A stretch of DNA of 7,295 nt from Actinomycetota bacterium (GTDB taxonomy: Bacteria > Actinomycetota > Humimicrobiia > Humimicrobiales > Humimicrobiaceae). This document shows, in pieces, positions 1 through 6,836 of the stretch. The DNA lies in the NCBI GenBank assembly GCA_016870675.1, contig VGAU01000086.1, positions 1 to 7,295 on the forward strand, read 5' to 3'. A model generated the notes under the pieces. The model saw nothing but the letters and a program-made list of their open reading frames with translations, had not been told where the DNA came from and did not search any database. The translations under genes were made by a program, and so were the position numbers. Positions within the stretch are counted from its first letter, which is position 1; every line of letters starts with the position of its first letter.

Positions 1-1534
1 AAAGTTCCCTTAAGTTCTCTATTCTATTTAAAGCTTCGATGGTGTTTTCCCGCTCAAGCTCTTTCATATAGCCGGTTTTTCCCCATATTCTCTGCAATAC
101 CTCACTAACCCCACGCTCTAAGGCAAAGCTTCTAAAATCTGCAATAAGTGATATAAATTTATCGATTCTTTCCTTTGCGCTCCTGCCCAGCAGAGGAATT
201 TCATCACTCCTGTAAAAAGCCTCACAAAAAGTCATATTATTCTTACGGGCATATTTTTCTATAACAGCAATTGTTAATTTACCAATCTTTCGCCTGGGAA
301 CATTCACAATTCTTACGAGACTCACTACATCCTTAGGATTCGCAATCAACTTCATATAAGCAAGCATATCTTTTATTTCTCTTCTATCGTAAAATCTTAA
401 ACCCCCGTAAATTTTATAGGGTATATTTTGCCTTACCAGGTATTCTTCCACAGCTCTGGACTGTGCATTAGTCCGGTAAAAAACAGCAAAATCTTTATAT
501 TTCTTATTTTTTTCCCTCATAAATCTTTCTATATTTTGAACCACAAAACTTACTTCCATTTTTTCATCCGGAGCTATATATTTTGAAACCATTTCTCCTT
601 CAGGATTTTCAGTCCATAAATTTTTATGTTTCCTGTTTTCATTATTTCTTATGATAAAATTTGCGGCATCCAGTATATTCTGAGTAGATCTGTAATTTTG
701 TTCCAGTTTTATGACCACAGCATCATCAAACTGCTTATCAAAATTAATAATATTTTTAATCTCCGCACCACGCCAGCTATAAATGTTCTGGTCATCATCT
801 CCAACCACACAGATTCTTTTATGCTTTTCCGATAAAAGTAAGACAATTTCATTTTGAGCAATATTTGTATCCTGAAACTCATCTACCAGAATATATTTAA
901 ATTTTTCCTGGTATTTCTTTCTTACTTCCGGAAATAAATTTAAAATGTCAACCACAAACATCAAAAGGTCATCAAAGTCAAGTGCGTTGGCTTTAAACAG
1001 CTTTTCCTGATATAACCCGTAAATTTTAGCCGCTGTTTTCTCGAAATAATCTATCGCCTTTTTTGAGAAGGCTTCATGGTCAATAAGCTTATTTTTGGCA
1101 TCGCTAATGACTGACATCACTGCTTTGGGAGGAAATCTTTTGATATCTATATCCAGTTCTTTTTCAACATTGGATACCAGACTTAATGCGTCGTCAGCAT
1201 CATAAATTACATAATTTCTGGACATGCCCAGGTGATTAATCTCGTACCTGAGGATTCTTGCGCAGAATGAATGAAAGGTACTGACCCACATATATTCCCC
1301 AATTCTGCCAACCAGTTCTATGACTCTTCTTTTCATCTCCCTGGCTGCTTTATTGGTAAAAGTAATAGCAAGAATATTAAAGGGGTCTACTCCCCTGCTC
1401 TTAATCAGGTATGCAATCCTGTAAGTTAGCACCCTTGTTTTTCCACTTCCTGCGCCTGCAATGACCAGGAGTGGCTTTTCAGTGCTTTTTACTGCTTTAA
1501 TTTGCTGGGGGTTTAAATATTTTTCTAATTCCAA
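1..1534 (-). CDS. pcrA: PcrA/UvrD-type ATP-dependent DNA helicase (partial, C-terminus beyond left edge)
   Basis: Superfamily 1A 3'-5' DNA helicase of the PcrA/UvrD/Rep group, which acts in nucleotide excision repair, mismatch repair and replication-fork clearance. About 511 codons read without interruption from a TTG start to the window edge. Visible motifs are the Q-motif region LNPQQ (7-11), Walker A AGAGSGKT (26-33), motif Ia TFTNKAAREM (58-67), motif Ib STFHSF, Walker B VDEFQDTN (217-224), motif III GDDDQNIYSWRGA (245-257) and motif IV LEQNYRST (277-284). The VEEYL..QNIPYKIYGG and RREIKDMLAY blocks that follow are typical of PcrA. Family members are about 650-750 residues, so motifs V and VI and the C-terminal tail are missing here. 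The TTG is chosen because an in-frame TGA lies two codons upstream and the following residues match the family N-terminus. No clear Shine-Dalgarno is seen. The start lies 11 bp after the DAHP synthase stop, so translation is probably coupled. PcrA versus UvrD cannot be separated. Confidence 0.95.
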   Translation of the reverse strand, partial: MELEKYLNPQQIKAVKSTEKPLLVIAGAGSGKTRVLTYRIAYLIKSRGVDPFNILAITFTNKAAREMKRRVIELVGRIGEYMWVSTFHSFCARILRYEINHLGMSRNYVIYDADDALSLVSNVEKELDIDIKRFPPKAVMSVISDAKNKLIDHEAFSKKAIDYFEKTAAKIYGLYQEKLFKANALDFDDLLMFVVDILNLFPEVRKKYQEKFKYILVDEFQDTNIAQNEIVLLLSEKHKRICVVGDDDQNIYSWRGAEIKNIINFDKQFDDAVVIKLEQNYRSTQNILDAANFIIRNNENRKHKNLWTENPEGEMVSKYIAPDEKMEVSFVVQNIERFMREKNKKYKDFAVFYRTNAQSRAVEEYLVRQNIPYKIYGGLRFYDRREIKDMLAYMKLIANPKDVVSLVRIVNVPRRKIGKLTIAVIEKYARKNNMTFCEAFYRSDEIPLLGRSAKERIDKFISLIADFRSFALERGVSEVLQRIWGKTGYMKELERENTIEALNRIENLREL

Positions 1535-1545
1535 GTTTCACTAAG

Positions 1546-2364
1546 CTATCTAATTTTCTTTCCAATAACACTCGCAATATTTTTTACCTGGCGTACTAAC
1601 TCCGCCAGCTCTTTTGCATTTAAGGACTGTTGTCCATCACTGAGTGCCTGTGAAGGATTAGGATGAGCCTCAACAATAAGGCCGTCTGCACCCACTGCAA
1701 TCGCTGCCCTGCTCATAGGAATAACCAGATCGCTCCATCCAACAGCATGGGAAGGATCAACAATTATAGGAAGTTTACTCAATTTTTTAATAACCGGAAC
1801 CGCTGACAGATCCAGAGTAAACCTGGTATCAGTTTCAAATGTCCTTATACCTCTTTCACACAGCACTACTTCTGTATTTCCTTGTAAAGTTATATATTCA
1901 ACTGCAAGCAGCCATTCCTTTATTGATGATGCCCATCCTCTTTTAAGAAGAACCTTTTTATTTCTTTCATTTGCAACCCTGCCAACTTTTTTGAGCAGCG
2001 CAAAATTAGACATATTCCTGGTGCCGATCTGAAGCACATCCACGTTGTCAGCTATTATCTCCACATTCTCAGTATCGGTAACCTCAGTTACTGTCTTAAG
2101 ACCATATTTAATATTAATTTCTTTTAGATACTTTAGACCTTTTTCCCCAAGCCCCTGAAAACTGTATGGAGACGTTCTGGGCTTATATGCCCCACCCCGC
2201 ATAAATGAAAGCCCCAGATTTTTTACCACCTTTGCAATAGCGTCTAATTGCTCCCAGCTTTCGATTGCGCAAGGCCCTGCAATTATAGTAATATAGCCTT
2301 CTTCAATCAGCTTTGCATCATCTTTGATTTCAATTCCTTCAAGTTTTTCTTTTTTATTTTCCAT
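1546..2364 (-). CDS. aroF: 3-deoxy-7-phosphoheptulonate (DAHP) synthase, type I-beta, catalytic domain only
   Basis: Condenses phosphoenolpyruvate with erythrose 4-phosphate to DAHP, the first step of the shikimate pathway; cytosolic and metal-dependent. The 272-residue protein is essentially one TIM barrel of the KDO8P/DAHP synthase I-beta family. Visible are GPCAIES (30-36), the substrate loop KPRTSPYSFQG (61-71), GTRNMSNF (114-121), LLKRG (139-143), CERGIRTFET (169-178), DPSHAVG (203-209), EAHPNP (232-237) and ALSDGQQS (240-247). The four expected metal ligands are present: C32, H206, E232 and D243. Family regulatory attachments, such as the N-terminal ferredoxin-like domain of Thermotoga or the chorismate mutase domain of Bacillus, are absent. 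Only about 24 residues precede the barrel. A stand-alone chorismate mutase gene lies 84 bp upstream. Small deviations are W144 after LLKRG and W210 after SHAVG. The ATG has only a weak purine-rich leader. A KDO8P synthase is less likely given the RTFET and ALSDGQQSL motifs. Confidence 0.95.
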   Translation of the reverse strand: MENKKEKLEGIEIKDDAKLIEEGYITIIAGPCAIESWEQLDAIAKVVKNLGLSFMRGGAYKPRTSPYSFQGLGEKGLKYLKEINIKYGLKTVTEVTDTENVEIIADNVDVLQIGTRNMSNFALLKKVGRVANERNKKVLLKRGWASSIKEWLLAVEYITLQGNTEVVLCERGIRTFETDTRFTLDLSAVPVIKKLSKLPIIVDPSHAVGWSDLVIPMSRAAIAVGADGLIVEAHPNPSQALSDGQQSLNAKELAELVRQVKNIASVIGKKIR

Positions 2365-2448
2365 TTAAAGATATTTCTTTCTAATATATAAAATAATTAT
2401 TATTGGATACTTTTAAAATACAGCAACCGGATATTCGGATATTGATAT

Positions 2449-2733
2449 TTATAGACTCTCATCTTTTTCCAAAACCTGAACATTTCTCAGGATGCTTTCA
2501 AAAATATCTACAATATTATCATTATATAAGGGGCCCTTATTATATTTAATAATATTATTAATTAATTCTTCCTCCCTTTTTGCATCGTATAAAGGTACAT
2601 CTCTATCTTCTTTCAACCTTTTTATTTTTATTACTGCTACTGCCCTTTTATTTAGAAAATCTACAATATTTTTATCAATTTCATTGATCTCTTCTCTATA
2701 TTTTTTTAACTTTTCTTTAAAGTCGTTTTCCAT
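2449..2733 (-). CDS. aroQ: Chorismate mutase, AroQ fold, stand-alone
   Basis: Rearranges chorismate to prephenate, the entry to phenylalanine and tyrosine synthesis; cytosolic, normally a dimer. The 94 residues are one all-helical AroQ domain. Active-site positions line up with the E. coli P-protein mutase at an offset of +2: R13, R30, K41, D50, R53 and E54. The position equivalent to E. coli Gln88 appears to be E89, a substitution also known from yeast-type enzymes. From memory, the second half (RFDPxRE-like LYDAKREEELINNII, then the GPL..NIVDIFESIL block) resembles the chorismate mutase domain at the N-terminus of Bacillus AroA more than the E. coli P-protein. The ATG is supported by a strong Shine-Dalgarno AAAGGAG at 2739-2745, 5 nt upstream. 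The gene starts 32 bp after the guaA stop and precedes the DAHP synthase gene. No prephenate dehydratase or dehydrogenase domain is attached. The protein could act alone or form a complex with the neighbouring synthase. Confidence 0.9.
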   Translation of the reverse strand: MENDFKEKLKKYREEINEIDKNIVDFLNKRAVAVIKIKRLKEDRDVPLYDAKREEELINNIIKYNKGPLYNDNIVDIFESILRNVQVLEKDESL

Positions 2734-2765
2734 CTATACTCCTTTGATTCTTTTTTTATTTTAAT

Positions 2766-4298
2766 TTACTCCCATTCTATAGTACTTGGCGGCTTCGAGC
2801 TTATGTCATATACCACTCTGTTTACTCCATCAACCTCATTTATAATTCTCGTGCTCATTCTTTCAAGTACCTTATGTGGGAGCTTTACCCAATCCGCAGT
2901 CATTGCATCAGCGCTGCTTACTGCTCTTATTATTATCGGATAGAAGTAAGTTCTTTCATCACCCATTACCCCTACACTTTTAATGCTGGCAAGCACAGCA
3001 AAAGACTGCCAGATACTTTTATATAACCCTGCTCTCTTTATTTCCTCAACTACTATCTCATCTGCATTCTGAAGTATTTTTATCTTTTCTTCCGTAACCT
3101 CGCCAATTATTCTGATTGCCAGGCCAGGACCGGGAAATGGCTGTCTCCAGACTATCTCATCCGGAAGACCTAATTCTATTCCTATCTTCCTTATTTCATC
3201 TTTAAATAATAACCTTAAAGGCTCAATTAATCCAAGCTTCATATCAACCGGAAGGCCGCCTACATTATGATGTGTCTTTATTCTAGCGGCATCTCTGGTA
3301 CCGCTTTCTATCACATCAGGGTATAGTGTCCCCTGCACCAGATAATTTGCATTTTTTATCTTTGATGCCTCTTCTTCAAATATTTTTATAAATTCATTTC
3401 CAATTATCTTTCTTTTCTTTTCAGGGTCTATAACTCCCACCAGTTTGCTCAGGAACCTATCTCTGGCATTTACATGGGTCAGGTTAATTTTAAAATTTTC
3501 CCTGAACATTTCCACAACCTTATTTGCCTCACCTTTCCGGAGAAGTCCATGATCAACAAATATGCAGGTAAGTTTATTACCAACAGCTTTGTTTACTAAA
3601 ACTGCCGCTACAGAAGAATCTACTCCTCCACTCAGACCACATATAACTTTTCCATCTTTTACTTTATCTTTTATTTTTTTTATCTGTTTTTCAATAATAG
3701 AAACCATAGTCCAGGTAGGTGAACATCCACAGATATCAAACAGGAAATTCTTAAGTATATCCATCCCGGATGGAGTATGCATTACCTCAGGATGAAACTG
3801 TATCCCATATATTTTATTTTTAGGTTCTTCTATACCCGCAATAGGAAGATTGGGAGTGGAAGCTATTACATTAAAGGCTGGAGGAATCTTAACCACACTA
3901 TCCTTATGGCTCATCCAGCAGGTTTCTACGGGTTTTAAATCTTTAAAAAGTAGTGATTTTAAGTTCAGTTTTATTTTTGTTTTTCCATACTCGTTGTGTC
4001 CACTGGTGATAATCTCACCATCAAATAACCGGCTTATCAACTGCATTCCATAACAAATTCCAAGTATAGGTATGCCCAGAGAAAAAATCTCTTTATCGAC
4101 TACAGGAGCTTTTCTGTCCTTTGATAGAATACTATAGGGCGAACCAGAGAGTATCAGGCCGCTGGGTTTCTTTTCCTTTATTTTTTCAATATCAGTATCA
4201 TAGGGAATAAGTTCAGAATAAACCCTGAGTTCCCTGACTCTCCTTGTAATTAATTGACTGTATTGCCCGCCAAAATCAATTACCAGTACACTATCCAT
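2766..4298 (-). CDS. guaA: GMP synthase (glutamine-hydrolysing), two-domain GuaA
   Basis: Aminates XMP to GMP using glutamine and ATP, the last step of de novo GMP synthesis; cytosolic. At 510 residues it is full length for the family. The N-terminal class I amidotransferase domain (about 1-190) has nucleophile C82 in GICYGMQ and the pair H169/E171 in FHPEV. The ATP-pyrophosphatase domain carries the P-loop SGGVDSS (223-229), QGTLYPDVIES (322-332) and HHNVGGLP (343-350). The dimerisation domain has RQPFPGPGLAIR (385-396) and the conserved end RVVYDIS.KPPSTIEWE. Two loop glycines common in the family are changed: LSGSP (50-54) where LSGGP is usual, and WMSHKD (128-133) where WMSHGD is usual. 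The catalytic triad is intact, so activity is expected. The ATG lies 1 bp after the guaB3 stop, with a GGGGG ribosome-binding segment inside the guaB3 end (4305-4309), which points to coupled translation of consecutive pathway enzymes. Confidence 0.97.
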   Translation of the reverse strand: MDSVLVIDFGGQYSQLITRRVRELRVYSELIPYDTDIEKIKEKKPSGLILSGSPYSILSKDRKAPVVDKEIFSLGIPILGICYGMQLISRLFDGEIITSGHNEYGKTKIKLNLKSLLFKDLKPVETCWMSHKDSVVKIPPAFNVIASTPNLPIAGIEEPKNKIYGIQFHPEVMHTPSGMDILKNFLFDICGCSPTWTMVSIIEKQIKKIKDKVKDGKVICGLSGGVDSSVAAVLVNKAVGNKLTCIFVDHGLLRKGEANKVVEMFRENFKINLTHVNARDRFLSKLVGVIDPEKKRKIIGNEFIKIFEEEASKIKNANYLVQGTLYPDVIESGTRDAARIKTHHNVGGLPVDMKLGLIEPLRLLFKDEIRKIGIELGLPDEIVWRQPFPGPGLAIRIIGEVTEEKIKILQNADEIVVEEIKRAGLYKSIWQSFAVLASIKSVGVMGDERTYFYPIIIRAVSSADAMTADWVKLPHKVLERMSTRIINEVDGVNRVVYDISSKPPSTIEWE

Positions 4299-4299
4299 A

Positions 4300-5460
4300 T
4301 TACGCCCCCATACCTACTCTCTGTTGCTGCTGGTGGAGTTTACCTTCTGTTTTAATTGATGGAGCCACCATTACTTCAGCTTTCTGGAAATCCTTGATGT
4401 TCTCATAACCGCATGTAGCCATTGAAGTTCTCAGCGCTCCAAATAGATTTAAGGTTCCATCATTTTCAAATGCAGGTCCCACCAGTATTTCTCTTAAGCT
4501 GGCAGCTGCATCTGTCTTAATTCTGGTACCCCTTGGAAGATCGGGGTGGAAGGTTGCCATACCCCAGTGATAACCCCTGCCTGGAGCTTCTTTAGCCCTT
4601 GAAAGCGGGGAACCTATCATAACCAGATCTGCGCCGCAGGCAATAGCTTTCGCAATGTCTCCGCCTGTGCGCATACCGCCATCAGCAATCACTAATGAGT
4701 ACTGTCCTGTTTCCTCCAGATATCTAACCCTTGCAGCTGAAGCATCCGCAATCGCAGTAGCCTGAGGCACACCAATCCCCAGCACCTGCCTTGTGGTACA
4801 TGCTGCTCCGGGACCGACACCTACTAGAACACCAACCGCACCTGTTCGCATCAGGTGCAGGGAAGTGGAATATGATGCACAGCCGCCAACTATTACAGAA
4901 ATAGGACATTCGGGAATAAATTTTTTCAAATCTAACGGCATTTTTGTCTTACTCACATGCTCAGCGCTAACTACTGTACCCTGGATCACCAGAATATCAA
5001 GACCAGCATCTATAGCTATATTATAATACTTTTCAACATTTTTAGGAGTTAAGGAGGCGCAGGCTATATCACTTTCTTTCTTTATCTGTTTTACTCTTTT
5101 AGCAATTAATTCCTCTTTAATGGGCTCACTATAAATTTTCTGCATTTTACTGGTAGCTTCTCCTGCAGAAAATTTTGAAATTCTTTCCAGAATTTCATCC
5201 GCATTATCATATCTGCACTGCAGACCCTCTAAATTCAGCACAGCAAGTCCTCCTATTTTTCTCATTTCTATAGCAAATTTTACGTCTACAACTCCATCCA
5301 TTGCTGAAGCCAGTACGGGCAGTTCAAGCTTATATTCTCCAATATTTACCGAAATATCAATATCCTCCGGATCCCTGGTTCTTCTACTTGGAACTATTGA
5401 TACTTCATCAAAACCATAAGATCTCCTGCCAGTTTTCCCCTTGCCAATTTCTATTTCCAT
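4300..5460 (-). CDS. guaB3: GuaB3-family IMP dehydrogenase (no CBS domains)
   Basis: Predicted to oxidise IMP to XMP with NAD+, the committed step toward GMP, feeding GuaA encoded directly downstream. The 386-residue protein is an IMPDH-type barrel without the CBS-pair insertion of canonical GuaB (about 490 residues). The N-terminus (EIGKGKTGRRSY then SIVPSRRTR, residues 21-29) is a GuaB3-family signature. The catalytic loop GPGAACTTRQVLGIGVPQ (216-233) keeps the nucleophilic cysteine, C221. The phosphate-binding segment DGGMRTGGD (260-268), IACGAD (273-278), APGRGYHWGMA (292-302) and a GMGA C-terminus follow. From memory it is closest in motif to cyanobacterial GuaB3; actinobacterial GuaB3 proteins that I recall lack this cysteine. 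The start is supported by Shine-Dalgarno AAGGGG (5466-5471), 5 nt upstream. The ATG overlaps the plsY end by 10 bp. GMP reductase is an alternative, but operon linkage to guaA and the GuaB3 N-terminus argue for IMPDH. Confidence 0.9.
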   Translation of the reverse strand: MEIEIGKGKTGRRSYGFDEVSIVPSRRTRDPEDIDISVNIGEYKLELPVLASAMDGVVDVKFAIEMRKIGGLAVLNLEGLQCRYDNADEILERISKFSAGEATSKMQKIYSEPIKEELIAKRVKQIKKESDIACASLTPKNVEKYYNIAIDAGLDILVIQGTVVSAEHVSKTKMPLDLKKFIPECPISVIVGGCASYSTSLHLMRTGAVGVLVGVGPGAACTTRQVLGIGVPQATAIADASAARVRYLEETGQYSLVIADGGMRTGGDIAKAIACGADLVMIGSPLSRAKEAPGRGYHWGMATFHPDLPRGTRIKTDAAASLREILVGPAFENDGTLNLFGALRTSMATCGYENIKDFQKAEVMVAPSIKTEGKLHQQQQRVGMGA

Positions 5461-6122
5461 TTATTCCCCTTATCTTTAAGTTTTTTCTCTTCTTTATTTA
5501 TTAATCTTTTAATATTTTCTCTATGAGTAATAAAAGTAAGCGCACTCCAGAAAAATGCTGCAATTACTATTGCCCATGTATCCCATGTATGTCCGGTAAC
5601 GGTAAAATAAAATGCAATGGGGGCAGTAATAGCCGCACTTAAAGATGCCAGAGATACAATTCTAAAAACCGCAAAAATAACAGCCCAGGTGCCAAGAATA
5701 ATAAGAAATGGAAGTATCTTCAACCATATGGGATTATCCATAAATGGCAGGGTTGAGACTCCGATTACCACCCCTAAAGAAGCTGCGATTCCCTTTCCAC
5801 CTTTAAATTTAATATAGGCAGGAAAATCATGGCCCAATATAACAGCAACGGATACAATGGAAAGAAGTATTAGATCCTGAGGATAAATGAAGTACAGTAC
5901 CAGTATCGGTATGAACCCTTTTATGACATCAACAACTATTGTTAAAATACCATAACCTGCACCAAGGGTACGTGTAATGTTAGTCCCCCCCACATTTCCG
6001 CTTCCATATTCTCTTATATCATCACCCTTCTTTATTCTATGAATTACATACGCAGTAGGAAAAGCGCCAAAAAGGTAGGCTGCAATTACAAATATAATCT
6101 TATAAAATAAATCAATACCCAT
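5451..6122 (-). CDS. plsY: Glycerol-3-phosphate acyltransferase PlsY
   Basis: Integral membrane enzyme that transfers an acyl group from acyl-phosphate to glycerol 3-phosphate, giving lysophosphatidic acid, the first step of phospholipid synthesis in the PlsX/PlsY route. The 223 residues have several hydrophobic segments (about 7-28, 55-80, 84-97, 112-125, 134-175, 184-198). The three cytoplasmic PlsY motifs are visible: GSGNVGGTN (40-48; usually GSGNIGATN), GHDFPAYIKFKGGKG (97-111) and the THRENIKRL segment (199-207), plus DVIKGFIP (65-72). A lysine-rich tail (about 205-223) is probably cytoplasmic. It is the first gene of the run of six on this strand. Its stop lies inside the guaB3 start, with a shared 10-bp segment ATGGAAATAG. 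No Shine-Dalgarno is visible ahead of the ATG. The start matches the usual distance from the first helix to the GSGN motif. The partner gene plsX is not in the window. Confidence 0.95.
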   Translation of the reverse strand: MGIDLFYKIIFVIAAYLFGAFPTAYVIHRIKKGDDIREYGSGNVGGTNITRTLGAGYGILTIVVDVIKGFIPILVLYFIYPQDLILLSIVSVAVILGHDFPAYIKFKGGKGIAASLGVVIGVSTLPFMDNPIWLKILPFLIILGTWAVIFAVFRIVSLASLSAAITAPIAFYFTVTGHTWDTWAIVIAAFFWSALTFITHRENIKRLINKEEKKLKDKGNKWK

Positions 6123-6401
6123 AATACATAATAATTATTTTAGTTCAGAAACTCTAAAAAAATCAAAAAGATATAAATCCTTTAAAAAACCGTAAATTAC
6201 TGCCTGGAAATCCACAGAATAATATTAAAAGAAATATTACTATAAGTTATTGATTTATTCAATTTATTAAGTGATGCTATAACCCTGCCAAGTGATTTCT
6301 TAATTTTTTCATAAAACAACATTCTCACGACTCAAGTATATGTATATGTATTCCCATACTTTTAAGTTTAATTTTGGGTAAGATCAAGTGAAAATATGGA
6401 A
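6123..6401. other. 279-bp AT-rich intergenic region ahead of plsY
   Basis: No convincing open frame or RNA gene is seen here. It separates the toxin gene's stop from the plsY operon and must hold whatever promoter drives that operon, unless there is read-through from the toxin-antitoxin unit. It contains a direct repeat AAGTGAT (about 6270 and 6291) and a weak 6-bp inverted repeat AAGTAT/ATACTT (6334-6339 and 6356-6361). The inverted repeat is not followed by a T-run on the minus strand, so I do not call a terminator. No recognisable purine or other riboswitch pattern was found. Confidence 0.6.
6137..6166 (-). promoter_or_regulatory. Weak sigma70-type promoter candidate for the plsY-pcrA operon
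   Basis: On the minus strand a TTGATT (-35, 6161-6166) and a TAAAAT (-10, 6137-6142) are separated by 18 bp. The match is modest in very AT-rich DNA, and a start site near 6130 would leave a leader of only about 8 nt before the plsY ATG, too short for a ribosome-binding site. A second weak option lies upstream: TTGAAT at 6257-6262, 17 bp, then TAATAT at 6234-6239. Neither can be preferred from sequence alone. Confidence 0.25.
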
Positions 6402-6836
6402 TCAGGGTTCGGATATAATTTTTACTAGTTGCGGCGAAATTCTTATGAAGTTATTAACATTTAAAGTTAAAATCCTGTCTATTTTCATTTGTCTGGCAGC
6501 ATATAGTATTAATCCATCATAGCTTGCACCACCGGTAATATTATTAGATGAAAGTTCACCTAACAATCTAATATAATCGTCAGTATTATATTTGACCATC
6601 ACAAAGTCTTTCAGGACATTTTCCCTTATCAGGTTTTCTGCAAGAGAAGGATAAATTTTTGGACTTAACGGTAATGTGGTAAGAATGGAATAAGATTCAA
6701 TTAAAGAATGGACAGAAATTATACCTTCAATTTCTTTTTTCTTAACTCTCTGCAGCCAGTATAGGGAATTCTCATGCTTTGGGTGCGCACTTACAAAAGC
6801 TGCTATTATTACTGATGTATCAAAAAAAACCTTCAA
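6402..6836 (-). CDS. vapC: PIN-domain ribonuclease, VapC-like toxin
   Basis: Predicted Mg2+-dependent RNase toxin of a type II toxin-antitoxin module. The 144 residues form a single PIN domain of usual length. FFDTS near the N-terminus gives the first acid D6. E47 in SLIESYSILT is the second, and D107 in GGASYDGLIL the third. The region LTLNVNNF (123-130), where many VapC proteins carry the fourth acid or a histidine, has asparagines N128/N129; this position varies in the family. The TTG start overlaps the antitoxin stop by 4 bp (TTGA), with GGAG about 9 nt upstream, so translation is coupled to the antitoxin. This gene order and overlap are typical of VapBC loci. The RNA target (tRNA, rRNA or other) cannot be told from sequence. 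Whether the toxin is active here is not known. Confidence 0.88.
   Translation of the reverse strand: MKVFFDTSVIIAAFVSAHPKHENSLYWLQRVKKKEIEGIISVHSLIESYSILTTLPLSPKIYPSLAENLIRENVLKDFVMVKYNTDDYIRLLGELSSNNITGGASYDGLILYAARQMKIDRILTLNVNNFIRISPQLVKIISEP

Noticed and set aside
626..835. Plus-strand open frame inside the helicase gene
   Set aside because: It lies opposite a continuous PcrA/UvrD reading frame with all expected motifs, has no recognisable domain and no good ribosome-binding site.
1..1534. Frameshift or disruption of the helicase gene
   Set aside because: Reading the minus strand codon by codon gives an unbroken frame with motifs in the correct order. It is incomplete only because the window ends.
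2365..2448. Internal promoter or attenuator between the mutase and the synthase
   Set aside because: The 84 bp contain short repeats (GGATATT-like) and AT palindromes but no -35/-10 pair with good spacing and no hairpin with a T-run.
2492..2764. Plus-strand 90-codon hydrophobic open frame opposite the chorismate mutase
   Set aside because: It is the mirror of the mutase gene, whose minus-strand frame has active-site residues and a strong Shine-Dalgarno. The hydrophobic look comes from reading lysine-rich codons on the opposite strand.
4724..5026. Cys- and Pro-rich open frames on both strands within guaB3
   Set aside because: They overlap the catalytic core of guaB3 in other frames, and their odd composition is an out-of-frame artefact.
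6334..6361. AAGTAT/ATACTT hairpin as a terminator after the toxin gene
   Set aside because: Only 6 bp, all but two pairs A/T, a long 16-nt loop and no T-run on the minus strand.
6123..6401. A riboswitch or leader RNA controlling the purine genes
   Set aside because: No recognisable aptamer core or paired helices were found, and the first gene downstream is plsY rather than a purine gene.
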